This document shows, piece by piece, positions 44,768 through 53,415 of a stretch of DNA of 64,000 bases. This stretch comes from Micromonospora saelicesensis (lineage in GTDB: Bacteria; Actinomycetota; Actinomycetes; Mycobacteriales; Micromonosporaceae), in NCBI RefSeq assembly GCF_900091575.1, contig NZ_FMCR01000001.1, forward strand, positions 124,001-188,000, given 5' to 3'. The notes under the pieces are model-generated. The model searched no databases. It was not told the DNA's origin and was given only the letters and a program-made list of their open reading frames with translations. Both the position numbers and the translations under genes were made by a program. Position 1 is the first letter of the stretch, and the number at the start of each line of letters is the position of its first letter.

Positions 44768-45585
44768 GCGCGCCACCGCTGGCGACGCTGGCGCCGATCG
44801 CACTCGCCGAGGTGGTCGACCGGGCGGCGCTGCAGTGCAGGGTGGACCGCAAGTACGTGATCGCGGTGGACGAGTTGCCCTATCTGCTGGACCAGCTCAC
44901 CCCGTACGCCCGCGTGCTGGACATCGACGGTGAGCGCAGCTTCCGGTACGAGTCCGTGTACTTCGACACGCCCTGCCTGGCCAGTTACCACTGCGCCGCG
45001 TACCGGCGGCGCAGGCGCTTCAAGGTACGGACCCGGACCTACCTCGACTCCGCGCAGTGCTGGCTGGAAGTGAAGATCAGCGGCGCACGCGGACGGGTCA
45101 CCAAACACCGACTGCCGTATCTCGCCGAGGACCGCCGCACCGTCCGGTCCGGGCGCGGGTTCGTCAACGATGTGCTCGACCGGGAGTCGATCCTGTCCAA
45201 TCTCAGCGGCAGCCCGCTCGAGCCGGTGCTGGTCACCAGCTACCGTCGCTCCACTCTGCTGCTGCCCGCAACCGCGAGCCGGGTCACCATCGACACGGGG
45301 CTCACCTGGCAGGACGGTGACCGCACCCTGCGACTGCCCGGCATCGCCGTGGTCGAGACCAAGACCAGCTCGGCCCCTTCGCTGGTCGACCGCGCGCTGT
45401 GGCAGCGCGGGACCCGGCCCGTACGCATCTCGAAGTACGCCACCGGTCTCGCGGCTCTCCGCCTGGACCTTCCCGATGTGCCGTGGCGACGGACGCTACG
45501 CCGCCACTTCCGCGCCGACCCGTCCTCGGCGCTCCTGGAGTTGCCCGTTCCCACCCGATCAGAACAGGAGGCATCGTGCGCATGA
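44764..45585 (+). CDS. VTC-domain (polyphosphate polymerase-like) protein
   Basis: A 273-residue protein of the VTC/CYTH tunnel fold: basic residues line the tunnel in CRVDRKYVI, SYHCAAYRRRRRFKVRTRTY and WLEVKISGARGRVTKHRLPY, and VVETKTSSAPSLVD is the family's acidic metal-binding strand. In yeast, Vtc4 makes polyphosphate from ATP. Whether bacterial members linked to CotH do this is not established. Its place between a membrane protein and a secreted kinase suggests it makes or senses a phosphorylated product. Coupled by overlaps at both ends. Confidence 0.88.
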   Translation: MSAPPLATLAPIALAEVVDRAALQCRVDRKYVIAVDELPYLLDQLTPYARVLDIDGERSFRYESVYFDTPCLASYHCAAYRRRRRFKVRTRTYLDSAQCWLEVKISGARGRVTKHRLPYLAEDRRTVRSGRGFVNDVLDRESILSNLSGSPLEPVLVTSYRRSTLLLPATASRVTIDTGLTWQDGDRTLRLPGIAVVETKTSSAPSLVDRALWQRGTRPVRISKYATGLAALRLDLPDVPWRRTLRRHFRADPSSALLELPVPTRSEQEASCA

Positions 45586-47678
45586 CCACCCGCAACACCG
45601 GTCTTCCGGTGGCGGCCCTTCGTGCCGCCGGGATCGCCGCCACCGCCGTGTTCGTCGCAGGCCTCCTCGTGGTGTCTTCGCCACCGGCCGGCGCCGAACC
45701 CGTCGCCGCTGCCCAGGCCGCTCAACCGGTCACCGAACTCCTCGCCGGCACACCGGCCGCCGATGCCGCCGCCGCACCGGCCGCGGCAGACGACCTCGTC
45801 GGCGACATCACCTTCTCGGTGCCCAGCGGCACCTTCCAGGGCGAGGTGGCGGTGACGCTGAGCAGCACCGTCAGCGGTGCCCAGATCCGCTACACCACCA
45901 ACGGGCAGCCGCCCACCGCCCAGTCGTCGCTCTATTCCGGCTCGGCGCTGCGCTTCACCCGCACCACCCAGTTGCGGGCGCAGGCGTTCGTCGGACAGAC
46001 GCCGACGGGTGCGCCCGGCACCGCCATGTACGCCGCTCAGAACGTCACCACCGCACATGACCTGCCGGTGGTACTGATCGACTCGTACGGTGCCGGCCGG
46101 CCAGCCCGTGAGTACTTCGACGCCACCACCATGATCTTCGAACCGACGGGCGGCGGCACCACATCGTTGGCGGCCGCCCCGACGCTCAGCACCCGAGCCG
46201 GATTCCGGCTGCGCGGCAACTCGTCGGCGACGTTCGAGAAGACGCCGTTCCGCGTCGAGTTCTGGGACAACGAGGACGACGACGCCGACTACCCGGTGCT
46301 GGGCATGCCCGCCGACTCCGACTGGGTGTTGCGCGGCCCGTTCCCCGACAAGGCGCTGATCCGTGAGGCGCTCGTCTACGACCTCGGACGCGAGATGGGG
46401 CTGCCCGCCCCGCGCTACGCGTTCGCCGAGTTCTACCTCAACACGGACTCCGCACCGGTGGGTGCCAGTGACTACATGGGCGTCTACATGTTCATGGAGA
46501 CGATCAAGAACTCCAAGGACCGCCTCGACCTCAAGCAGTTGGACTCCGACGACGTGACCCTGCCGAAGATCCAGGGCGGGTACATCTGGAAATTCGAGTG
46601 GATGGCAGCCGAGGAGCCGACGTTGCCGTGCACCGGGCCGGCGGCCACCTGCTGGAACTACCTTGAGGTAGCCGACCCGTCGCCCCTGCAACCACAGCAA
46701 CGGGACTGGCTGCGCGGTCACCTCCAGGAGTTCAACGACGTGCTGCACTCGTCGAACTTCGCCGACCCGACCACCGGATACCGCAAGTACATCGACGTCG
46801 ACTCCTTCATCGACCTCATGATCGTCAACGAGCTGAGCCGGGAGATGGACGCCTACGTCCGCAGCTCGCACTTCTACAAGGACCGGGACAGCAAGATCTT
46901 CGCGGGTCCGCTGTGGGACTTCGACCTCAGCTTCGGCGTCGGTGGATTCTTCGCCAACGACCAGGTGTCGGGCTGGCAGCACCAGCAGACCCGGCAGCCG
47001 TCGGCCAACGACTGGTTCGCCCAGTTGCTGCGCGACCCGGCGTTCGTCAACCAGGCCCGATCGCGCTGGCAGACGCTGCGACGGGGCCTGCTCTCCGACG
47101 CCGCGCTCCAGACCCGGATCAATGCTCTCGCGACCCCGCTGACCAACGCGGCCCAGCGCAACTTCCAACGCTGGCCCATTCTGACGGCACCGACGGTCAG
47201 CTTCTTCCGCACCCCGACCTCGCCCACCTGGCAGGGGCAGGTCCAGGTCATGCGGGACTGGATGCTGCGACGCGCCGCCTGGCTGGACTCCACAGCCGGC
47301 TGGGGTGGTTCCGTCACCACGCCACCGTCCACCACGCCACCGCCCACCACCCCGCCGCCCACCACCCCACCGCCGGCGGCCGGCTGCACCGCGACGTACG
47401 CGGTGACCAGCCAGTGGACCGGCGGCTTCCAGGGCGAGGTACGGGTCACCGCGGGAACCTCGGCGATCAGCAACTGGACCGTGACGTGGACCTTCGCGGG
47501 TGGCCAGAGCGTCGCCCAGGCCTGGAACGCGACAGTCACGAGCCAGGGGTCGGCGGTCACCGCCCGCAACGTCGCCTACAACGGGGCACTGGGCGCCGGC
47601 GCGAGCACCGCGTTCGGGTTCCTCGGCTCGTCGAGCGGCACGCCCAGTACACCGGCGCTGACCTGCACGGCGAGCTGA
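45582..47678 (+). CDS. Secreted CotH-type kinase with cellulose-binding (CBM2) module
   Basis: A 698-residue exported protein. After a signal peptide (about 1-38) comes a chitobiase-C-like fold (about 73-140, IRYTTNGQPPTAQSSLYSGS). The CotH domain (about 155-565) has RLRGNSSATFEKTPFRVEFW for nucleotide contacts and GPLWDFDLSFG, the D-x-D metal pair. A Thr/Pro linker leads to a C-terminal CBM2 (about 600-698), bounded by two cysteines. CotH proteins are atypical protein kinases of spore coats; a cellulose-binding fusion suggests action at a polysaccharide surface. ATG 45582 overlaps the VTC stop; a GTG six bases earlier is also possible. Confidence 0.9.
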   Translation: MTTRNTGLPVAALRAAGIAATAVFVAGLLVVSSPPAGAEPVAAAQAAQPVTELLAGTPAADAAAAPAAADDLVGDITFSVPSGTFQGEVAVTLSSTVSGAQIRYTTNGQPPTAQSSLYSGSALRFTRTTQLRAQAFVGQTPTGAPGTAMYAAQNVTTAHDLPVVLIDSYGAGRPAREYFDATTMIFEPTGGGTTSLAAAPTLSTRAGFRLRGNSSATFEKTPFRVEFWDNEDDDADYPVLGMPADSDWVLRGPFPDKALIREALVYDLGREMGLPAPRYAFAEFYLNTDSAPVGASDYMGVYMFMETIKNSKDRLDLKQLDSDDVTLPKIQGGYIWKFEWMAAEEPTLPCTGPAATCWNYLEVADPSPLQPQQRDWLRGHLQEFNDVLHSSNFADPTTGYRKYIDVDSFIDLMIVNELSREMDAYVRSSHFYKDRDSKIFAGPLWDFDLSFGVGGFFANDQVSGWQHQQTRQPSANDWFAQLLRDPAFVNQARSRWQTLRRGLLSDAALQTRINALATPLTNAAQRNFQRWPILTAPTVSFFRTPTSPTWQGQVQVMRDWMLRRAAWLDSTAGWGGSVTTPPSTTPPPTTPPPTTPPPAAGCTATYAVTSQWTGGFQGEVRVTAGTSAISNWTVTWTFAGGQSVAQAWNATVTSQGSAVTARNVAYNGALGAGASTAFGFLGSSSGTPSTPALTCTAS

Positions 47679-47688
47679 CCAACCAACG

Positions 47689-47723
47689 GCCCGGGCCGGG
47701 TCGACGATCGACCCGGCCCGGGC
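47689..47723. terminator. Very strong bidirectional terminator
   Basis: GCCCGGGCCGGGTCGA and its exact complement form a 16-bp stem with a 3-base loop (CGA), between the converging CotH and GH3 genes. Confidence 0.9.
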
Positions 47724-47728
47724 TCCGG

Positions 47729-50713
47729 TCATCTGATGGAGAATTCCGCCAACCGCAGCGGGGAGTCGAACACCAGGTACACGTTGCGGGTGCCGACGGC
47801 CCGGGCCAACTCGGTGCTGGTGCTGACGTACCGGTAGTCGTCGCCTGTGCTGGGCACGGTGGCCGTGCCGAGCAGCCGGCCGGTGGGCGACCCCATCCGG
47901 ATCTGGATCGTGCCGACGCCCGCACCGGCCTTGGCGACCTTCGCGGTGAAGGTGCGCGCGTCGGCTCTCAGCGCGGAACCGTCGAAGGAGATCCACTGAC
48001 CGGCGGCGGTGGCACCGACCGCCGTACCGCTGGGTTTCGTCTCGTCGACGAGCCGGACGCCCGCGTACCGGTCGAAGGTCTCCGCCCTGGTGGGCCGGGA
48101 CAGGTCGCGGGCCAGGATGGTCTCACCGCGGACCCGGACCGCGGCGCGGGCCCGGATGTCCTCGACGGACGCCCCGACCATCAGGTCGTGGACGGACGAC
48201 TCGACGACCCACCGACTGCGGGTGACGTCCCAGTGCGCCAGGTCGGCCGCGGGCAGGCGCAAGGTCACCGTACGGGTCTGCCCGGGCGCGAGTTTCACCT
48301 GCTGGAACGCCTTGAGCTGGCGGATCGGGGTGGTGTCCCGCGAGGTGCGCTGGTGGGTGTAGAGCTGAACGACCTCGGTCCCCGCCCGGCTGCCGACGTT
48401 TGTCACGTCCACACTGGCCGTGATGGTGCCGTCGGCCGCGACCGACTGTGCACCGGCACGCAGCTGGCCGTACCGGAAGCGGGTGTACGACAGCCCGTGG
48501 CCGAACGGGTAGAGCGGCTTGGCGCGGCTGTACAGGTAGGTCTGCCCGGACGAGATGATGTCGTACTCCAGCAGGTCCGGCGGTAGTTGGGAGTCCGAGC
48601 GGTACCAGGTCTGGGTGAGCCGGCCGGACGGGTTGCGGTCGCCGAAGAGGACGTCGGCGACGGCGTGACCGGTCTCCGCGCCCGCGTGGGTGGTCCAGAC
48701 GATGGCCGGTACGTGCTCCTGCTCCCATCGGATGGTGACCGGGTAGCTGGTCTGGAGCACGAGGACGGTCCGCGGGTTGGCAGTGGCCACGGCCTTGACC
48801 AGCGCTTCCTGGCCGGCGCTCAGCGCCGTTGAGGTCCGGTCGTGCGCCTCGCGGCCGTTGATGAACGGGTTGCTGCCGACCACCAGCACGGCGGTGTCGG
48901 CCGCCTTGGCTGCCGCCACGGCCCGGTCGATTCCGCTGCTGATCAGCTCGCGACTGAAGTGGGTCGCGGCGGCCGGGGTCGATGCGCCGAGCTTGAGGGC
49001 GCCGTCGTCACCGATGGTCACGTACGTGTCGGCGCCGAACCAGCTCTCCTTGGTCTCGTAGCCGACGTAGCGCAGCACCACTGTTCCGTCGGCCTGCGGC
49101 TCCAGCTTGAACTGCTGCTGGACGTACCAACCGTTCGGCTGCTCGTCGCGGGTGAGGAACGGCCCCCAGTTGTAGCCGAGGTAGCGGCCGTTGGCGGCGT
49201 TGCGCAGCGTCACCACATCCTGCCCCCAGTCGACCACGTCGAACTGGGCGACGAGCGCCGGGGTAGCGCCGGTCCCGAGGACGCGGTCGGCGTCGGTGGT
49301 GCCGGTGGCCGAGACATAACGGCCGGTCGACACGTCCTTCAGCGCGATCCGGTCCGCCCCGTCGAGCCCGCTCACACTGGCCGAGCTGCCCAGCCGTTCG
49401 CGGATGCCGCCGAGCGCCGTCACCTGGTACGGCAGGTCGCCGCCGTACCAGTCCGAGTAGAGGGTGTCGGCCAGCGGGCCGAGCACCGCCACCTTGCGGG
49501 TCCGGGCCGGGTCCAGCGGTAGCGCCTGCCGCTCGTTCTTCAGCAGCACCATCGCCTCGCCGGCGGCCTGCCGGGCCAGTCGCTGGTGTTCGGGGCTGTT
49601 GATGACGTCCGGGGTGATGGCGCCGTACCGGCCGCCGCCCGGGTCGAACTCACCCAACCGGAACCGGACGTTCAGGATCTCGCGGATCCGGGCGTCGATG
49701 TCCGCCTCGGTGAGCAGGCCGGTGGCGAGGGCCTGCTTGATGGCGGTGATGGTGGGCTGCGCGTTGGTGTCGTCGGTGATGAAGCTGTTGAGGCCGGCCT
49801 TGATGATCGCGGCGTTCCCCTCGGCCTGGGTGGGGTAGTACCCCTGCGAGGCGACGAGGTTGTTCGGCGCCCAGGCGTCGGTGACGTTCATCAGCGGCTG
49901 GTCGGTCCAGTCGCGTACCACGGTCGCCAGGTCCGGATCCACAGTGGCCGGACGGCCGTTGACCAGGTTGTACGCGGCCATCATCCCGGTCGCCGCGTCG
50001 GCCGCGATGGCCGGTTTGAAGGCGGCGCGGTCGTACTCGTTGAGCACCCGAGGCGGCACGTTCGAGGAGGTCACGTCGCGTCGGACCTCGTTGTTGTAGG
50101 CCAGGTAGTGCTTGAGGGTCGGCGCGCTCTTCAGGTGGTCGGGGTCACCGCCGGTCATTCCCGAGCCGTACGCGGTGGAGATCTCGGCGGTGAGCAGCGG
50201 GTCCTCGGAGTAGCCCTCCTCGTTGCGGCCCCACCGGGGGTCGCGCAGCAGGTTGACCACCGGCGCCCAGAGGTTGAGCCCCCAGACCCGGGGGTTCTGC
50301 GCGTGGTAGCCGCGCGCCTCGTCGCCGACGGCCGATCCGACCTGCCGGATCAGGTCGGTGTTCCAGGTGCTCGCCATGCCCACCGGCTGTGGGAAGACGG
50401 TGCCGCGAGCCTTGACCACCGCGCCGTTGTTGTCGATGTCGGTGGACCAGGCCACCCCGTGCAGCGCCTCGGTGCCGGTCTTGAACAGGCCGATGCCCAG
50501 CCGGGGAATGGCCGGCTGGTACTGGTGCAGCCAGGAGATCTTCTCGTCCTGGGTGAGCCGGCCGAGCAGGTCGTCGACCCGGACGTTCACGGGCAGGTCG
50601 GGATCTCGGAACGGGTAGGTGGGTTCGGCGAGCGCGGTGCCGGGAACGGCCGGTAGGGCTAGCAGGGCGAGCGCGAGCGCGGTGATTCCGCGCCGAAGGC
50701 GCCAGTTCCGCAT
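47729..50713 (-). CDS. Secreted multidomain GH3 beta-glycosidase
   Basis: A 994-residue exported enzyme. A signal peptide ends at ALA (about 29). The GH3 barrel (about 38-370) has WGLNLWAPVVNLLRDPRWGR, KHYLAYNNE and a nucleophile aspartate in MNVTDAWAP. The GH3 C domain is split by an insert (about 455-580) with repeated fascin-like blades (ALKDVSTGRYVSAT and TLRNAANGRYLGYN). It continues through VLFGDRNPSGRLTQTW to an FN3-like domain (about 757-828) and a C-terminal CBM6-like domain (about 870-994). The likely substrate is a beta-glucoside or xyloside. AGGAGAA precedes ATG 50713. A LacI-type operator is upstream. Confidence 0.9.
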   Translation of the reverse strand: MRNWRLRRGITALALALLALPAVPGTALAEPTYPFRDPDLPVNVRVDDLLGRLTQDEKISWLHQYQPAIPRLGIGLFKTGTEALHGVAWSTDIDNNGAVVKARGTVFPQPVGMASTWNTDLIRQVGSAVGDEARGYHAQNPRVWGLNLWAPVVNLLRDPRWGRNEEGYSEDPLLTAEISTAYGSGMTGGDPDHLKSAPTLKHYLAYNNEVRRDVTSSNVPPRVLNEYDRAAFKPAIAADAATGMMAAYNLVNGRPATVDPDLATVVRDWTDQPLMNVTDAWAPNNLVASQGYYPTQAEGNAAIIKAGLNSFITDDTNAQPTITAIKQALATGLLTEADIDARIREILNVRFRLGEFDPGGGRYGAITPDVINSPEHQRLARQAAGEAMVLLKNERQALPLDPARTRKVAVLGPLADTLYSDWYGGDLPYQVTALGGIRERLGSSASVSGLDGADRIALKDVSTGRYVSATGTTDADRVLGTGATPALVAQFDVVDWGQDVVTLRNAANGRYLGYNWGPFLTRDEQPNGWYVQQQFKLEPQADGTVVLRYVGYETKESWFGADTYVTIGDDGALKLGASTPAAATHFSRELISSGIDRAVAAAKAADTAVLVVGSNPFINGREAHDRTSTALSAGQEALVKAVATANPRTVLVLQTSYPVTIRWEQEHVPAIVWTTHAGAETGHAVADVLFGDRNPSGRLTQTWYRSDSQLPPDLLEYDIISSGQTYLYSRAKPLYPFGHGLSYTRFRYGQLRAGAQSVAADGTITASVDVTNVGSRAGTEVVQLYTHQRTSRDTTPIRQLKAFQQVKLAPGQTRTVTLRLPAADLAHWDVTRSRWVVESSVHDLMVGASVEDIRARAAVRVRGETILARDLSRPTRAETFDRYAGVRLVDETKPSGTAVGATAAGQWISFDGSALRADARTFTAKVAKAGAGVGTIQIRMGSPTGRLLGTATVPSTGDDYRYVSTSTELARAVGTRNVYLVFDSPLRLAEFSIR

Positions 50714-50807
50714 GCGGTTCTCCTCATGTCGTACGACAGACGCCCAGCGGGGCGCCGAGACCGGCGTGACCAGGCTCGACACCCGGCTGACGGGCCTGAA
50801 CGACGAA

Positions 50808-50827
50808 TCGTCGAAGCGCTTCGACGA
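50808..50827. promoter_or_regulatory. LacI-type operator upstream of the GH3 gene
   Basis: TCGTCGAAGCGCTTCGACGA is a perfect 20-bp palindrome with a central CG-GCGC-type core, as in LacI-family operators. It is 95 bases before the GH3 start. No LacI gene is in the window. Confidence 0.75.
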
Positions 50828-50956
50828 CCCGGCCGCGTCACCACGGCCATGATTGTTGTGATCCGCGAACTATAGATGCACGCCTATGACAAGGCAATGC
50901 CGGCTCGCCCCTCGACGCCGACGCCCACGGTGCTTCTCACGTCGGAAGCTGGGGGT

Positions 50957-51307
50957 TCACCAGTGGTAGAGCACGTTCACTGTCAGTGCGGCCACCACGG
51001 TGACGAAGAAGACGGCCGGGCCCACCAGTTGGCGCGAGCCGACGCGCAGGTGCGCGATGAGTGCGCCGATGAAATACAGCACCAGCCCAGCAGCGGCGAG
51101 GGTGCCCAGCAGCGGTACGACGAAGCCGGCCAGCAGCCCCAACGAGCCTGCGGCCAGCGCCATGCCCAACCGCGGGACCCACGACCGTGGCACGCGCTTC
51201 ATGTCCGCCTGGGCCTTTGGATAGTCGTGACCGATCAGGTAGGTGACGGCGGCGATGCCGGTGAAGATCGACGCGAGAATGGTGACCGTGACATAGGCAG
51301 CGAACAT
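50957..51307 (-). CDS. DoxX-like small membrane protein
   Basis: A 116-residue protein with four predicted helices: AAYVTVTILASIFTGIAAVT, LGMALAAGSLGLLAGFVVPL, LAAAGLVLYFIGALIAHLRV and AVFFVTVVAALTVNVLYHW. It has the DoxX-like spacing between the first two and the charged loop KAQADMKRVPRSW. The function is unknown. CGGAGGAAAA lies directly before the ATG. The SDR gene lies upstream on the same strand, 76 bases away, and may share its transcript and TetR control. Confidence 0.82.
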   Translation of the reverse strand: MFAAYVTVTILASIFTGIAAVTYLIGHDYPKAQADMKRVPRSWVPRLGMALAAGSLGLLAGFVVPLLGTLAAAGLVLYFIGALIAHLRVGSRQLVGPAVFFVTVVAALTVNVLYHW

Positions 51308-51383
51308 TTTTCCTCCGTTGTGTTTGCTCGCCCCCTGGACGATCTGGCGCGGCGGAATGTGACGACCGCCGGGTGCCCGGCGA

Positions 51384-52322
51384 TCAACTCGCCGGTCGCA
51401 GCGAGCCGAACCGTACGCCGGTGGCCTGTTCGGACAGTTCCCACAGACGGCGGCCGTGCTCGGGGTCGGTCGCGGCGGTGGAGAGCTTCGCCGGCGCGGG
51501 GTGGCCGCGCAGTTCGCCCGGCCCGCCCGGGCCGACGAGCTGGCCCGGCTGCGCCCCGGGGTCGGTGGCGGCGAACAGCTGCGGCCAGACGCCGCGGTCG
51601 ACCGGCTGGGCGAGGAGTGGGTTGCCGATCCGGCCCAGCAGCAGCCGCCAGATCGGCGTGGTGGCGGCGCTCTGCAAATTCGTCGCGGTGTAGCCGGGGT
51701 GGGCGAGGAAGCTGCCCAGGGGGCTCGCCACGGTGCTGAGCCGCCGGTGCAGCTCGTAGCCGAAGATGGCGTTGGCCAGCTTGGACGTGTTGTAGAAGCC
51801 CATCGGGGAGTAGCCCCGCTCGCCGGTCGGGTCGGCGAAGCGCATCGTCGCCTGCCGGTGGTTGACCGAGGTGACAGTGACCACCCGTGGATCCCGGCCG
51901 GCCAGCAGGAGGTCGAGCAGGAGCCCGGTGAGAGCGAAGTGCCCGAGGTGGTTCGTGGCGAACTGCACCTCGTGCCCCTGCGGGCTGAGGGTGCGGGGCA
52001 GAGCCATCACTCCGGCGTTGTTGATCAGCACGTCCACCCGGGAATGGTCGGCGTGCATCCCGTCGGCGAACTTCCGTACCGAGTCGAGGTCGGCGAGGTC
52101 GATCCGCCGGACTTCCAGGTCGACGCCGGGTCGGGTCGTGGCGATGTCGGCCGCCACCCGGCGGCCCCTCTCCTCGTCACGGACGGCCAGCACGACGCGC
52201 GCACCGCGGGCGGCGAGCGCCCGGGTGGTGACCAGGCCGAGGCCCGCCGTGGCACCGGTGACGACGAAGGTACGGCCACTCAGGTCGGGGATCTGTTCAG
52301 TGGACCAGCCATTGACAGTCAT
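51384..52322 (-). CDS. Short-chain dehydrogenase/reductase
   Basis: A 312-residue SDR of the retinol-dehydrogenase-like group. The NADP(H) motif is VVTGATAGLGLVTT; LINNAGVMALPRT follows; the catalytic serine lies in VVTVTSVNHRQ and the Y-x-x-x-K pair in FYNTSKLAN. The substrate is unknown but is probably a lipophilic alcohol or ketone. The start at ATG 52322 lies just after a TTGACA -35 box that overlaps a palindrome. It diverges from a TetR gene, which is its probable repressor. Confidence 0.9.
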   Translation of the reverse strand: MTVNGWSTEQIPDLSGRTFVVTGATAGLGLVTTRALAARGARVVLAVRDEERGRRVAADIATTRPGVDLEVRRIDLADLDSVRKFADGMHADHSRVDVLINNAGVMALPRTLSPQGHEVQFATNHLGHFALTGLLLDLLLAGRDPRVVTVTSVNHRQATMRFADPTGERGYSPMGFYNTSKLANAIFGYELHRRLSTVASPLGSFLAHPGYTATNLQSAATTPIWRLLLGRIGNPLLAQPVDRGVWPQLFAATDPGAQPGQLVGPGGPGELRGHPAPAKLSTAATDPEHGRRLWELSEQATGVRFGSLRPAS

Positions 52323-52342
52323 GCGACCCACTGTGCTATCGG

Positions 52343-52358
52343 TGGCACTCAGTGTCAA
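52343..52358. promoter_or_regulatory. TetR operator overlapping the SDR -35 box
   Basis: TGGCACTCAGTGTCA (52343-52357) is a 15-bp palindrome with one mismatch. On the minus strand the same bases contain TTGACA (52353-52358). Binding would block the SDR promoter and may regulate the divergent tetR gene. Confidence 0.7.
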
Positions 52359-52416
52359 GCAGTGCGCATGATGCCAACAAGGGCATGATGTGCACCGGAT
52401 GACGTAGCATCGGCGG

Positions 52417-53052
52417 ATGAGATCTCGTGCGGACAACAGCCTGGCCGAACGCAAACGCCAGCTCGTTGCCGACGAGCTGCGCGACGCCGCCCTGATGCTG
52501 CTCGCCACCAAGGGTTTCGACGTGGTGACCGTCGACGACATCGTGGCGGCGGCCGGCATGTCGCGACGTACCTTCTTCCGCTACTTCGCGTCCAAGGAGG
52601 ACGTCGTCGTCCGGTTCCTGGCCGACACCAGCGCGGACATCATCACCGAACTCGCCACCCGGCCACCCGCCGAGCCATCGTCGGTCGCGCTGCGGCACGC
52701 CCTCTGGGTGCCGCTGGCCGCCTGCAACGACCACCCGGAACACTCCGAGCGAGCCCGGGTCGTCGTCCGTCTCATCCTGGACACCCCCGCCCTGCACGCC
52801 CGCTGGCTGGAACGCCAGATCGAGTGGCGCGCCGAACTGGCCGCCGAGTTGGCCAACCGCAGCGGCCTCGACCCGCACACCGACCCCTACCCACGGATGG
52901 CCGCCGGGATGGCACTGCTGGCGCTCGACACGGTGCTCCAGCGGTGGCAGCCGGGCGACGACGAGCAGCACCTGGCCAAGCTGATGGACCAGGCGTTCGC
53001 CGTCGTGGCGCCGGCCCTCGACGCGCCTGCCGCGTCACCCGCCGCCGGCTGA
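52417..53052 (+). CDS. TetR-family transcriptional regulator
   Basis: A 211-residue repressor. Its helix-turn-helix is in VTVDDIVAAAGMSRRTFFRY, followed by FASKEDVVVRF, typical of TetR proteins. The C-terminal part has the helical ligand pocket; no ligand can be named. It diverges from the SDR gene across a 94-base gap containing a TGGCACT-type palindrome. This arrangement, repressor beside the oxidoreductase, strongly suggests substrate-induced expression. The tail is Ala/Pro-rich. Confidence 0.9.
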   Translation: MRSRADNSLAERKRQLVADELRDAALMLLATKGFDVVTVDDIVAAAGMSRRTFFRYFASKEDVVVRFLADTSADIITELATRPPAEPSSVALRHALWVPLAACNDHPEHSERARVVVRLILDTPALHARWLERQIEWRAELAAELANRSGLDPHTDPYPRMAAGMALLALDTVLQRWQPGDDEQHLAKLMDQAFAVVAPALDAPAASPAAG

Positions 53053-53129
53053 GCGCCACCCTGCACGAATCAGCGCGGTTTCCGCGCCCTCATGGGCCTG
53101 CGCATCACCACGCGCCTGACCCACATCAA

Positions 53130-53184
53130 CTGACCCAGGGGGCGTTACCGGCGTCTGCGGTCGCCGGCAACGCCTTGTGTCAGG
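53130..53184. terminator. Long imperfect hairpin after tetR
   Basis: CTGACCCAGGGGGCGTTACC pairs imperfectly with GGCAACGCCTTGTGTCAGG, both joined by CGGCG/CGCCG near a loop of about ten bases. It lies 78 bases after the tetR stop. The rest of 53053-53415 contains no gene I can support; the part next to sulP is presumably its promoter. Confidence 0.5.
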
Positions 53185-53415
53185 TTCAGTGGCGTCCTGG
53201 TGATGATCACCACGTTCGGTGAACTCTCCTCTGACGGAAGGGTAGCTTCGCTGTCGGCTCTCAAGGCGAGGCCGCATGGCTCCCCCGGCGGCTGTGACGC
53301 GTCCGGGCAATGACGCCCTGAGGCCGCTCAACCGGCTGTCGCTGATCGGCGGGTAGCTGCCCGATCCAGGGCGGAGCTGAGCGCGTCCACAGGACGCCCG
53401 AGTGGAAATGGCTGT

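Noticed and set aside
45240..47996. A 918-codon minus-strand open frame over the CotH gene
   Set aside because: It is opposite the intact CotH and VTC genes, has repetitive Arg/Gly/Val composition and no family features.
46913..48586. A 557-codon plus-strand open frame running from the CotH 3' half into the GH3 gene
   Set aside because: It passes straight through the 16-bp terminator hairpin and both real genes, and has no domain.
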